64,000 nucleotides of DNA from Mercenaria mercenaria (Eukaryota; Mollusca; Bivalvia; Venerida; Veneridae): the NCBI RefSeq assembly GCF_021730395.1, contig NC_069364.1:77865501-77929500 (forward strand). Reading direction: 5' to 3'. Both the position numbers and the translations under genes were made by a program. Of this stretch, positions 47,827 through 59,934 are shown piece after piece (position 1 is the stretch's first letter; every line of letters starts with the position of its first letter). The notes under the pieces are model-generated. The model worked only from the letters and a program-made list of their open reading frames with translations, was not told the origin of the DNA and did not search any database.

Positions 47827-48107
47827 CCGCCCACTTAGCTCAGTAGGTAGAGCGTTGGTCTTCGGATCGTGGGATCGCGAGTTCGATCCTCGGGCGGGGC
47901 GTATGTTCTCCGTGACAATTTGATAAACGACATTGTGTCTGAAATCATTAGTCCTCCACCTCTGATTCATGTGGGGAAGTTGGCAGTTACTTGCGGAGAA
48001 CAAGTTTGTACTGGTACAGAATCCAGGAACACTGGTTAGGTTAACTGCCCGCCGTTACAGAACTGAAATACTGTTGTAAAACGGCGTTAAACTCAAAACA
48101 AACAAAG
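47827..48107 (+). mobile_element. tRNA-derived SINE, plus orientation, full length
   Basis: The head GCCCGCCCACTTAGCTCAGT carries an A box (TTAGCTCAGTAGG), and GAGTTCGATCCTC is a B box. The first ~72 bases could fold roughly as a tRNA (head CGCCCGCC, end GGCGGGGC). The body and tail match the inverted copy at 47131-47404, and the element ends in AACAAACAAAG. The tRNA-like head belongs to the SINE, not to a functional tRNA gene. Confidence 0.85.
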
Positions 48108-49267
48108 TTCTTCACGCTCGGATCAAAATGTTTTTCTACAATGTTAAATTTTATTAAACTATGATTTTTCGAAACTTCAAAATATTCTTAGAAAATTCAG
48201 CAAATAAAAAGTTAGGGTCGTATGCTTGGGTTTTTGCTAGACTGATTTGAAGAATTTGGACCTCATTCAATTTTTCATAATGGGAGCCTATGGGAACACC
48301 AGACTTTCCATAACGTTTTCGCATTTTTTTTCCTTTTGTTTTACAGTGTAGATTTTGTAACTTTTATTTAGACTTTAACAGATATATATAAGCATACGGC
48401 CTACAACATTGTGAAATAACGGGTATAGGTCCATGCGGTTATTTTTTGAGATGTCTGACCAAGAAATCGAATCGGACATTCCACGCCAACTTTAAGACAA
48501 TATGTTGATTAATTTAACGCGTCCTATGTTTTAATATCATATTTTGACTTTAGAAATATAGTAATTATTTTACTCACACATTGCCATTTATTCATAAAAT
48601 GATTTTCATTTCCGTACGCCGAATTCAAGTGTTATTTTACGTTTTCCGGAAAAATGACTTTACGCCATCATTTCCCGTATATCAATTACAGAGTACAACC
48701 CCAAGGCGTAAAATTGCACACATATCGTCTGCTATTACACATAAATTTGTTTGAAAATACATAAATAACGAAGACGGAATGAATGAAAATTTCAATTTAG
48801 AGAATGTGTCCCACGCGCCACAAAATCTGCAACAAGTACTGCATTTGACATCTAAAGGAATTGTCATTCATTCAAACTTTTATACACATTTTGTCCTGTT
48901 TTGAAATATGGTGTCTTTTTAAGATACCTGTTTTATTTATTTCTGTTATCCGTAAAATTGGATTGTCCATTCAAAATTAATGTCCCCTAAAATAAAATAA
49001 TGTCAGATTTAACTATTTCGAAAAATTGCCATTGTTTTATATAAAAATAGTATATCTAGTGAAATACATTTAAGAAATATTTACGTAAGAACAATACAAT
49101 TTTTCTTGCGATTACATTGTATTTGATATATAGATCTAAATAACTACAATATGATCTAATTAACATGATAACAATTTGTACCAAATATGAACGACCGATA
49201 TATCTTCAGTACAGCATAATGGCCTACTTCTTCCTCCCACATAAACATCGTGTAAATCATTCTAATA
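48108..49267. other. No gene recognised
   Basis: AT-rich flank between the SINE pair and the 8-kb TIR element. Confidence 0.4.
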
Positions 49268-49276
49268 ATTTATAAA

Positions 49277-49419
49277 GGGTATGACTTAACCCCGGATATG
49301 AGTCATATTTACGAATATGAGATCAGATACCGAATATGAGATATATATTTTTTATTTATGAATTGAATTAAATTGTGTTTATATCAAACAATTGAACATA
49401 TTAATACAATATTTCAGGC
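49277..49419 (+). repeat. Left TIR of the 8-kb element
   Basis: Inverted match to 57128-57270, preceded by ATTTATAAA. It ends at TTTCAGGC, which is also the start of the first unit of the adjoining tandem array. Confidence 0.8.
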
Positions 49420-50465
49420 GAAATTTGGGTTGATTTGAAGCATTTATAAGGTATTTAATTAGAATAATTCAACCGCGCACTTAGAAACTCATATTCGTCT
49501 TTGTGGGGTAAAGACCAAATATGACACGTAAACGCTTTATTTATGGTTTAAACGAATTATTTTTTATACAAAACTAAAATGTATATTATCATTATATTTC
49601 AGGCAAAACTTGGGTTGATTTGAAGCACTGATACTGTATTTGTTTGAAATAATTCATTCATGTTGTATCAATGTCGTATTCGTGTTTGCGTGGTGAAGAC
49701 CGAATATGAGATGTACTTTTTTATCTAAGACTTAAATGTATTGTTTTTGATATCAAACTGTAATATATAATATCATGATATTTCAGGCGAAATTTGGGCT
49801 GATTTGAAGCATTTATAAGGTATTTAATTTGAATAATTCACCCGAGCACTTAGAATCTCATATTCGTATATATGTGGGGGAAAGACCGAATATGAGATGT
49901 AATATTTTTATTCATCATCTAAATGAATTATTTTTATATCAAACTATAATATATATTATCATAATATTTCAGGCTAAATTTGGGTTGATTTGAAGCATTT
50001 ACAGGGTATTTAATTTGAATAATTCACCCGAGCACTTAGAATCGCATACATGTATTCGTGTTTGCGGAGTAAAGACCGAATATAAGATGTAATTTTTTTA
50101 TTTATGATTTAAATGAATTATTTTTTATAACTATAATATATATAATCATAATATTTCAGGCGAAATTTGGGTTGATTTGAAGCACTAATAATGTATTTAT
50201 TTGAAATAATTCATTTAAGCTGAATCAATGTCATATTCGTGTATGCGTGGTAAAGACCGAATATGAGATGTATTTTTTAATCTAAGCTTTAAATGTATTG
50301 TTTTTCATATCAAACTGTATTGAACTGTAATATATGTTATCATAATATTTCAAGCGAAATTTGGGCTGCTTTGAAGAACGAGTAAGGTATTTAATTGAAA
50401 TAAATCACTCCAGCAGTAAGAATCTCATATTCGTGTATGCAGACCGAATATGACTATGAAATATA
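49405..50465. repeat. Tandem array of six ~182-194-bp units
   Basis: The anchor ATATTTCAGGCGAAATTTGG recurs at about 49411, 49595, 49779, 49965, 50152 and 50346. Units fall into two types: one with ACTTAGAATCTCATATTCGT and one with AATAATTCATT…TCAATGTC. They follow a type order A-B-A-A-B-(A-like). Each unit repeats the CTCATATTCG/GAATATGAGAT motifs of the TIR, so the array looks like an amplified subterminal repeat. Confidence 0.85.
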
Positions 50466-51540
50466 TCTATATAGGAAATTGTTTGATTGTAATTCTCCTG
50501 TCCAAAAATACAGTTCCTAGATTACATTTAAATACATTGAAAAATCAAATGTTTATTTTTTCTATTTATTGCAGAAAACCCAGGTATCAGATCTAGATTA
50601 GTTTTATATACATTTATTCTTTATTATGGTCTCTTCGCTGTACATCAATATACAACACAGATCATTAAAACTAATACAGTGTTGTTATTCATATATGAAA
50701 TATATTTTTTTTAATTATAAGAGACTGCAATAGATGAAACTGACTTCTAGAGCTCTACTATAAAAAGCCAGACATAATTTTAAAACATACTCATACTTAG
50801 GCTACTATTACCAGTATAATCATTGATTAAAAATTTTATCATTATTATCTAAAACATAAAATACTTAAAAGTTTAAAACAGTCTTATTTACAGTCACATT
50901 AAATGCAAAAGTCATCATAATTATCCGAACACACATAACAAGTATATTTTGCCATTATAGAAATTTGGATAATTCAATGAATATAGGATATATATCTTGC
51001 ATGTATTTTCCAGAATTAAAAGAAGGATTATAATAAAGTTTTAAAGTTTATATTTACCAGGGAGTATGATAGGTGGAGCGAGCTCGAGATAATTGATAAT
51101 AATTAAGTATGACCACATGCAGTCGCATGCTGATTTTCCTTCAGAATCCTTTTAGATCAATCTCTGCAGACATCTAATCATCGCCACTTAACATGTGATC
51201 GATACACCATGTGTGGAACCGCCGATTTTTTTAAAGAAATGTATAGATATGATAACTTGTGAAGGATGACATGTGCGCACGTAACTCTGTTTGAAACCAA
51301 TTTTACATTCGTATGTGTATTGCAGAGGTTTGATCTGTTGAATATTTTTCTTTTAATCAATATTATATTCCTTTATTCCACTTTTCAGTGACTGACTTAA
51401 CATCTATCTAAATATATACACAGAAAATATCTTACAAATTATATGAGCAATGTCATTATTACATATTTAATACATTTACAATAAAATGATTAATTACATA
51501 ATGTAGTTTCAGTTTCAGATTTATTAGCATATCGGCATAT
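50466..51540. other. Interior of the 8-kb element, no feature recognised
   Basis: AT-rich, with no domain-bearing frame. Confidence 0.4.
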
Positions 51541-51544
51541 ACAA

Positions 51545-52110
51545 TATACCTTTGGACCAGACCACTTAACTATCGCAAGAGATAGAGGACGCCTTCCAAG
51601 AGCAGGAAGTCGTGCTTACAGCATGGATTGATCTGCAGAGGGCGTTTGACAAAGTCTGGACTGATGGACTCCTCGTCAAGCTGATGAGGACTGGAGTAGG
51701 AGGTCATATGCTGAGGAGGATTAAGTCATACCTCCACAACAGGACAGCAAGAGTCAGTTTAGAACATGCCAACAGTAGGAAGTTCCTGTTGCGTCATGGT
51801 GTCCCACAAGGTGGAATCTAATCCCCCACACTCTTCTTGCTTTTCATCAATGACCTGGTGTCTGAATTACCGAAAAGAGTTAAGGCTGCTCTCTACGCTG
51901 ACGATCTGGTGTTATGGTGTAAGGAAGAACATGCCACTACAGCCACATACAGGATGAAAGAAGCCACCAACAAGCTTTCAGCTCAGGCTGAAGATTGGTG
52001 TGTATCGATCAATACAGAAAACTCGTCCACGACACTATTCTCCCTGTCGTCAAAGCAGAGGGCGGGCAAAATCAAGATAGGAAATATAGACATAGTACTA
52101 GAGCCGATTT
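51545..52110 (+). pseudogene. LINE reverse-transcriptase relic, part 1
   Basis: Reads as a non-LTR retrotransposon polymerase: AWIDLQRAFDKVWTDGLLVK, then LHNRTARVSLEHA, RHGVPQGG, LFLLFINDLVSELPKRVKAA and LYADDLVLWC (the catalytic YADD). One in-frame stop (TAA) follows VPQGGI near 51819. The frame ends near IGNIDIVLE. Upstream ORF1 and endonuclease domains are absent, so the 5' part is lost. It resembles Jockey/I-like elements; the clade is not certain. Confidence 0.8.
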
Positions 52111-55100
52111 ACGCAATCGAATACCGCCGGAAGTAGAACATTTATGTCAACACCGGTTTCGTATTTTCACGTGAAAACGGCCGAAAACTGAGAGGTTTTC
52201 AACAAATAATAAGTTTACGGGTTCCATGAGGATTTTTCATGTATTTAAACGGTAAGTATAATGTTTATGGATTATTCAATACAGTATGAAAGTAAACTGT
52301 TACGCTTTAAATGGAAATTGTGAAAGAAAAGCCGATAAGAAAATATTGACTTTCAACTTTCACTTTCATTGTCGCTTTTTAAATTGCCCAAAAATGTTCT
52401 TTCTATTAATTTGTTTTTTCTTGTTTTTTGTTTGTAGATACATAGTCCTATAGCAAATTATTGTGTGAAATGACAGCTTATTTAAAGCATCTGTGATTAA
52501 CTGGGCCTAAGTTTACCGATTTTTCCTTTTAGAGTGACCTTTGACCTTATAATAGCTTATAGTCTGTTCTATGTATTTTAGCTGTAGTCAGAACAGAATG
52601 CAATTGAGTTCAAATGAATTTTCAAAATAAACTGTTGCAAATTGTAGGGAAAGAATAACATAATATATTCATTATAAGTTATTGAAATATTATAATTACC
52701 TCATTTCAGACAGAAGTACAAGTGAACAGATGACATATTAAAGTGGCTGCAGAAGCTTGAAAAGTTAGATAGAGCAGGGGCAGTCAAAACAGTGGGATAA
52801 TACTTCTATGTAATTTCTTTTTAAAGGCAATTTATACAGGATGGAATGGTATCACATACAATGTTTTACAATTTACATGTAGTTTTATCTCTCTTTATGA
52901 TGTTGGGAGCAAACAAGTCAGTGACATCTAATTAACACTTGTAAACTATTGACAGTTGATATTAGACAGCATTTAATAAAATGCAATTATTGAATGGTTT
53001 GCTTATCAATATTAAAAAGAGCAAACAGTTGACAATTAACAGGCATGTCATTCTTTTAAATGACACCATAAATAAACTTTCATAATTTGTTTTTCTTCAA
53101 CTTCTGGGTTTAGACTGGAAGCCATTCCAAACTATGAACTGGTAAATTATAAAAGGAGTCATGTAATAATTATGGATGGATACATTATACTTTAATGGAC
53201 AATAATAATTTGAAATAATAATATTTTTTAACATCAAGGTGTTAAGGTGATTTTATAAAGATGGTGTTATGGTTTTTGCATGATGAGTCTTTTCACAGAT
53301 TTTATCATTTATATATTTCAGGGTGTCCAACATGAGTAGTCAGGTTGACAGAAGTGAAAGATGGTCTGATGGTACAATGATGTACAAATGATACTCTTTA
53401 ACAAGTTTAAGATGTCAAGGGTAATATAATGCCAGTTATTAGAATTACATTCCCCTTAACATTTAACAGACACACATTGTAAATGTAATTAAAATGATTT
53501 TATGAAGTTTCATGAAGGATGGTACACCCAACCATTTTGAATCAAGAAATTTTGACTTAGGTAAAGATATCTATTCAGACTTCTTAACTCTTAGCCTTTC
53601 ATATGATACAGAGATAAAAGAACTACTATTGTCAGCCACTAACCATGTTTCAAAGCTTTTAAACACACTATAGCAATAACCATTTTGTTTAAATATATTT
53701 TTAATGCAATGTTTTCTTTATATCTGTCACTTGATGTTTTCAATGGATTAGAGTCCTAATTTAATGTAAATTCTGTATTTTTCAGTAATGGAAGTACAAA
53801 ATTTATAGGAAGTTGTTTCTTTATTTCAGTGTAAAATGTTCTGTGGATTCATATGATGAGAATGCCAGTGTTGATCTGTATGACTTAATTAAACATAGAT
53901 ATTGATACCTTCAGGTAACTGTTTACAATATTCAAAGAGTTACAATGTAATTCAGTTATTGATTTGGTATATATCACTTCAAGAGGCTTGTGTAAAGTTT
54001 GTTTCACATGAGACCAAGGGTCAAGTATGATGATAATGTAAACTTTACACTTACAAAAAGAAATTATACAGTACCAAATAATTACAGACTTATGAATGTA
54101 ACTTTCCAAATATCTTACATTTTTCTCCTGAAATTAATTAAATAGGTAAACATAATTCTATTGTTATAAGCTTAAAAAGGTGAATGTAAGATATAAATTA
54201 TGAAATGTCAAGTATAAGGTGTGTTATTTTCAAAGTATTTAAGATACAGAATAAAATATAGCCTGCCATCATAATATTCCAAAATACAAAGTGTGTCATA
54301 CATATATTTTAGGTCAAATGGTAAGGTCAAGTGAGTGACTTAGGGTAACTGTTGGCCTCTTGATATATTCTACTAAAATGGGTCTTATGCATAAGATATG
54401 TTGAAGTTTTATTAATCCAGTACCACTTTTATTTTACCTTATATTCAGAAATATACATATTTTGAATATTAAAGAGCTGCAGACACCTCGAATACAGTTA
54501 CTACATTATGCATTTCTTTCTTCAGATATGTACCTGTGAAATCTTCAGTGTCACCGTTCAGCTATTGTTCAAGATCAGTGTCTGCAGCTTGCACAGTTTA
54601 GTATAGAGGAGCCTTCTGAATCAATTTTGTTACATATTTGCTGTTATTGTAGGACACACATGTAGAGAGCAACAAGTCCTGTCCAGCCGTGCATGTAAAT
54701 GTGATTCAGAAACTTTGAGAATATGTAAACATTACACTGTTATAATTTTCAAAATGCTGTGTCTTGCAGTGTATCAATACTGTTTTGTCTCAGTTTATAA
54801 CACAGTATGTTCACAAATCAAACATAAGACCATAGTGATCAGTATTATTAAAATCATTAACTATTTGTATGGTGACAAAATTTAATTTCATGCAATACCA
54901 CAGTAAAACGTTTGATAATTTTCACTTTAAAAGTTGTAAGTTTAAAGTTGGCATAAATTGTTTTTCTCCTTCATAAATCTAAAAAGTGATTGGTCATTAT
55001 AATTGCAATATCATTTTAGTATGACAAAGTTTATATTGAACTAAAACACTAATGTAAATTTTTGAACTAGTCAATGCATTTTCTTCAGTCTTAAAACATT

Positions 55101-56860
55101 TGTTTATCGTACATGTCATGGCCCATAACTCCTCCATATTACTTGTGTTTTGTCCTTTTTAGTTTCACTGAAGAATAGGTAGAGGTATTGCACATCCATT
55201 TTATAGCATCCCTATTTTGTAAAGTGTTGTATGTAAGGTTTTATCTCGGAATTATGTCTCATCTAAAGGTGGGGAGAGGTATTGTTTATGCCTTCTCGTC
55301 TGTCCGCATTAAGCCTGTCTGGCTTTAAGAGGACAAGCTGCTGGCCAGATTTTGATGAAACTTCACAAGACTGATCAGTACCAAGCATAGTGTTGTGCAT
55401 ATCGCTTGCATGTTTCGTTTCGATGCACTAAATTGCAGCCAGAGCTAAAAATAGAAAAATCTTGTCGGCTTTCACAGGTCAAAACTACATAACAGATTTT
55501 GATGAAACTTCACAGGAGTGATCAGTACCAAGTATATTTTTGCATATCAGCGACACTTTCCATTTTGCTGCACAAAATAGCTGCCATACTATTGCTAAAG
55601 GTATACATAGGTGGGAGACATAGTTTGTCATAAAAATACCTAAAACACCTTCCACTTTCGTCTTTGTTAATGAAAAATGTATCAAACTTCTTACAATTAC
55701 AAACTGTAATAATTTGACATAAAATGCACTAGTTCCATAACTGCATTTGGCTTTTTTTCATAATTATTGCCCTTTTCTTACCATAGCAATATTTTGTGTA
55801 ACATGTTACCTCATTAAGCATCATAAGATCAGAAAGTTCTATGACTCAGAAATATTGGCCCTTTTGTACTTGTCATGAGTATGTTTTCAGTATTTTATAT
55901 TGTCATTACTTTTTGTTGTGCCAGTTTACGGAAATGAAGACTTAGTTGTCCAAATGTGTGCCTGTGCCTGTCCTGATTTGTTTGTCTGGACAATATATTA
56001 TTGATTAGTCTTCACGAAACTTTGCAGGTTAATTTCCTTAAGTTCCCTGTCAACTTTGATAGTGGCATGGTTACTTTAGAAACACTAAAGTGATGTCACC
56101 ACTGTACTAGTCAAACGTTTTGTATTTCAGATTTTATATCACATTACAGGCTACTGGTCTTTAGCAGCCTTCATAAAACTTTCATAAAAGTTTCCAAAAA
56201 TGTTGTATTTTGATTTGAGCTGGCATTATTAAAACATTAAGAAGTAGTACTATAAGGCAACATTTGACCTCTTTTCTAGTACTTTTTGATTTTCTCTGTT
56301 ACTATGAAGTTTCCTTTTCCTAGAAATTAGTTGGCTTATTTTTGATGATATTATGTTTTTAATGAATTGTAGCTATGTTCTTTATCTCATGAAAATGTCC
56401 ATTTTTATATAATTCATATTTTTTACTGTCAAATAAGTGCAATACCACATACTTATATCACTTTCATTAACATACTTGTACTATTTTCATAAAACATTAT
56501 ATAAATCATTATATTTCATGTAAACAGAATTAAATAAATATTTAAGAACATCAGTGTTTTCTTTGATTGCTACATGAAACAGACCATAGGTCAATTTAGG
56601 GTCAGTTCTGACACTTTATATGCAAATTGGTAAGGGAGATAACAAGTACTGTCTTAAGTAACCAATATTTTGTTACACAGTTACCTTCCCTTTACACAGG
56701 TAGGACTATTTGTTGATGATCATCTTTTGAACATTATTCCATTTCTGATGACAGAACATTGAAAATAAAAGTTGTTGTATCATGCAATGACATCATATAT
56801 GACAATATTTACTTTTTTATTCCATTTTTTAAATATTCTTTAAATTAGGTACAATGCCTA
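52111..56860. mobile_element. ~4.7-kb segment splitting the LINE relic, origin unclear
   Basis: The LINE protein breaks near 52110 and resumes near 56870 almost without loss, implying insertion. I could not find convincing inverted ends or a target duplication. The interior has a strong donor (ACGGTAAGTA, 52250-52259) and pyrimidine-AG acceptor-like sites near 52710, 53322, 53830 and 54526, but no long open frame. This recalls the non-coding exon-like layout of the 9.5-13.1-kb element. Near 55330-55580 there are two copies of GATTTTGATGAAACTTCACA with nearby TGATCAGTACCAAG, a short direct repeat. Confidence 0.45.
55330..55590. repeat. Direct repeat of ~170 bp, two units
   Basis: AGATTTTGATGAAACTTCAC followed by TGATCAGTACCAAG and GCATATC occurs twice (about 55350 and 55495). 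Confidence 0.6.
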
Positions 56861-56864
56861 GGAA

Positions 56865-57127
56865 ATACGTGGTGATTGAAGCAGACGTGGCAAAATACCT
56901 CGGAGTGAACTTTGACAAACGGCTAACCTGTAAGCCCCACGTTAGTCAAGCAGAAGGGAAGGCCGCAGGAAGCTTGCCATGATGCGCAAACTTGCTGGAA
57001 CAACGTGGGGAGCAAATGAGCAAATACCCAAGACAGTATATCAGGGAACAGTGAGACCCCATTTAGAGTATAGCTCAACTGCTTGGTCAAAACTAACAAA
57101 CAGGCTTTAGACAAGGTTCAGAACCAA
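56865..57127 (+). pseudogene. LINE reverse-transcriptase relic, part 2
   Basis: Continues the polymerase of part 1: YLGVNFDKRLTCKPHVSQAE, then (after a frame change) MRKLAGTTWGANEQIPKTVY and TVRPHLEYSSTAWS. It stops where the right TIR begins, so its 3' end was lost or replaced at the TIR junction. Confidence 0.75.
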
Positions 57128-57270
57128 GCCTGAAATATTTTATTCATATGTTTAATTGTTTAATATAATCAAAATTTAATTTAATTCATAAATAAAAAGA
57201 ATATATCTCATATTCTGTATTTGATCTCATATTCGCGAATATGACTCATATTTAGGGTTAAGTCATACCG
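57128..57270 (-). repeat. Right TIR of the 8-kb element
   Basis: Inverted match to 49277-49419, followed by the ATTTATAAA duplication. It directly abuts the LINE relic. Confidence 0.8.
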
Positions 57271-57279
57271 ATTTATAAA

Positions 57280-59850
57280 TAGATCTTTTCGGCATAAATA
57301 TATATGTATTCGACTACGTACATGTATTATATGCTTCGAACAAAACTTGGGGGTTGTCTCAAAACAACAATGAATAACGTATTATCGGTTAAAATTAATA
57401 CAGTCTCATAGTCATGGCACAGTTGACTTGGACCACCCTAAGGAATGGTCTTCCATATAACAATTTCGAATATTGAAAGTCTCTAAATGAATATATGAAT
57501 ATTCCAAAATTATCGAACGTATTTGCCTCTTCTTACGCTAGACTCCGTAGTTTTGTCGCACAGTGTGAAATGCTTATACAAATTTGGAATCACAGTCATA
57601 TTCCTTCGAGAACCTAGAGCCATCAAACTATTTGTATCTATATTAAAGCGATGACTAATAGAAAAACAGGGGCAAGGCTGTCAGTAAAAGAAACTCCACC
57701 ATTAAACGTAACATATATTAGTAGTCTTGTCTCAATAGATAGATCCGATTTTTTCTGGTAAGGAACGCTCCCCCCCCCCCCTTGGATATTATTGCTGTGT
57801 CAATCAAGCTTTCTCCAAAATGGCGGATACACATGAAACCGCTATGACGGATTATCTTTTCATAAAAGTATCTAAATCTTCTACTCATTACTGCAAAAAA
57901 GATCAAAAACCTTTCGGTTGACGTGCTAAATGAGTAATTTAATAATTATACTTAATATTACATTTATTCCATGAAGAAAAGTGATGAAATGTAGCTGTTA
58001 AATTTCAGTGTTAATAAGGTATTCATAGATATGAAAGTCGTAGAATTTGATAAATTTGTTTATTTTGGGACCGCACAAAATTTCAAAGCCTATTGGTATA
58101 AAGTATAATACACGTAACAAAAAGAAAAAAAAAACAGCTAGTTGCGTTCTTGCAAAGAGGAATATATCTATAAATAAAAAATGAAGCTGAATCAAAAAGT
58201 CTATATCTTCGTTTATGATATTTGTGATTTAACGAAACCGATATATGATGATTCAAAATTTCTTTCATTTCTATATTTGCAAATAAGTACCTGTAAATTA
58301 TTAAATTGTGAATTAAAATCATTGTATTTTATTTTAATATGTTGTATTTCTTCTGCAATATTTGTGGATACCATTTGAAGGAATGTCACGTGGTTTGAAA
58401 AGTTAAACTTTAGCAGCAATTTTCACGGTTATCGCCTGCGAACGACAAAAGAAAGCAGATCGACTGTCACGCCGGTGTTAATCACAAGTAGGGGGTGCCT
58501 GTTATAAATTGTAATTGATAATACATGTTTTCATTGAAAATATGGGGTAACAAATCAGCAAGTGTTAACGTTCTCAATATGATACACGTTTATTCATGTC
58601 ATTAATTAAATTATCTTATTGTTTGACAATATTCTTAAGGAGAAGAAAACAAAAAATCAATTCACCGAATATATAGAGCTAGCATTTAAATTCTTACACA
58701 AAATCTGTTGAGTGTTCATGAAAATAATAATGATAATACATTCGACATTGCTTCTTTACATTCTTAGGAGAAAAACAAAAAATCAGTTCATGGATATTTA
58801 GCATTAAGTTTATTTTATAAAATGTGTAGTGTGGCCGAATTTTGGAGATTGCCGTTCACATGTAGACTATATGTATTATTTGCCTTGAAGAACTTCGTTT
58901 CCCCGAGTGCAACATCGAATGAAAATCCTGTGACATCTGTCTAAGAACCAATTTAAAAATAGCTGTAATTTCTTAAAATGATACACTTGATAAATGATCA
59001 TGTTACATGGGGTTTCGCAATTATATGTTACTTGTGGTCACTTCTTTTCTTATTTCTAGAGGTCATATTTACATGTAATATGTAAAGCATCTCTTTTTTT
59101 ACACACTGCCATGTCGACAACGTAAAAGAATACTGTTTTTATTTAGAACTTTACAGTCTTTAGATACTTAGTTATGGTAAGCTTGTGAGACACAATGACA
59201 CCTTAGCAACAAAGTCTGCGGATCGACGGATAACGCCTTGTCTTATTGGCCAATATCATTGGTTTGATTGACAGATCGGATCCATCCATTATAAAGAACA
59301 TAAATTTCAGGAAATATATTCTAATATCTCCTAAGACATTTTGCTTGCTTCACTCTCAGTGAATATTACAGCATTACATTTAGCGATTTATGTTTAACTT
59401 GCCGATCCTACTGTGTCGTTCATTTCGCATCAATTGTTATATTTACAGTTCATTTCCGTTTCGTTTGTAAGGAACGTTCTCCCTAACGCAGACGTCGTCA
59501 TAGCAGCCGCGTTCCCGTTGTCATTTAGCAACGTTGTCGTAACTTTTTTCCTGCGTATTTCCTGTTACTGTTCAAACAAAATGAACGTCATAATTCTCAG
59601 TGGAAAATAACTGGGCGAATGTAAATTGATTCTCGTGCAGTAGCATATTACAACTAAATTTAACAAGAGGGACATGATGGCCCTATATCGCTATATCTGA
59701 GTTTAATTGCTTGCTTGAACAAGTTTCTTTGCTAAAGCTTCAAAAACAGAAAGAACTAGGTGAGAAGGAATAAAGATAGTAAAGATTCTTTAAGAAAAAT
59801 ACTGAAATCTGAAAGCTGTTAAAACTAAGCTGTGTATGTAGGACATAGAG
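57280..59850. other. No gene recognised
   Basis: AT-rich DNA with a C run near 57770-57781. Near 59245-59300 there are CCAAT-type motifs (ATTGGCCAAT, CATTGGTTTGATTGACAG) followed by TATAAAG, a promoter-like arrangement with no recognisable gene attached on either strand. Confidence 0.4.
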
Positions 59851-59934
59851 TGTGACCCCCCACTGGTACATTTGTCACAAATAAGGGGAAATAATTATAA
59901 TTGAAAAGTTTGAAGTTTAATGGGGTATAACCTC

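Larger units (their letters stand above)
49277..57270. mobile_element. 8-kb TIR element with a 9-bp target duplication (Mutator-like), composite
   Basis: The left end GGGTATGACTTAACCCCGGA and the complement of the right end CGGTATGACTTAACCCTAAA begin terminal inverted repeats of about 143 bases (49277-49419 and 57128-57270) that share ATATGAGTCATATT, GAATATGAGAT and ATATTTCAGGC. ATTTATAAA flanks both sides (49268-49276 and 57271-57279). Long TIRs plus a 9-bp duplication fit Mutator-like elements. No transposase was seen. The interior holds a tandem array, an uncharacterised 1-kb stretch, and a LINE relic split by ~4.7 kb. Confidence 0.75.

Noticed and set aside
47827-47900. A tRNA gene
   Set aside because: The tRNA-like region has A and B boxes, but it is continuous with a conserved SINE body and tail and recurs inverted at 47131-47404. 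It is a SINE head.
49405-50465. A CRISPR-like array
   Set aside because: Units are ~185 bp, AT-rich and repeated along their whole length, with no short repeat plus unique spacer pattern, in animal DNA. It is a satellite-type array.
51178-57114. Virus-like or LTR element around the reverse transcriptase
   Set aside because: The polymerase motifs and downstream sequence fit a non-LTR (LINE) element. No LTRs, gag, protease or integrase were seen; the bounding repeats are inverted, with a 9-bp duplication.
58083-58419. Overlapping frames on both strands near 58.1-58.4 kb
   Set aside because: They are low-complexity, AT-driven frames overlapping each other, with no motif supporting either.
59245-59310. 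A polymerase II promoter (CCAAT plus TATA-like box)
   Set aside because: The motif order is suggestive, but no recognisable transcript or coding exon follows, so it is only noted in the region description.
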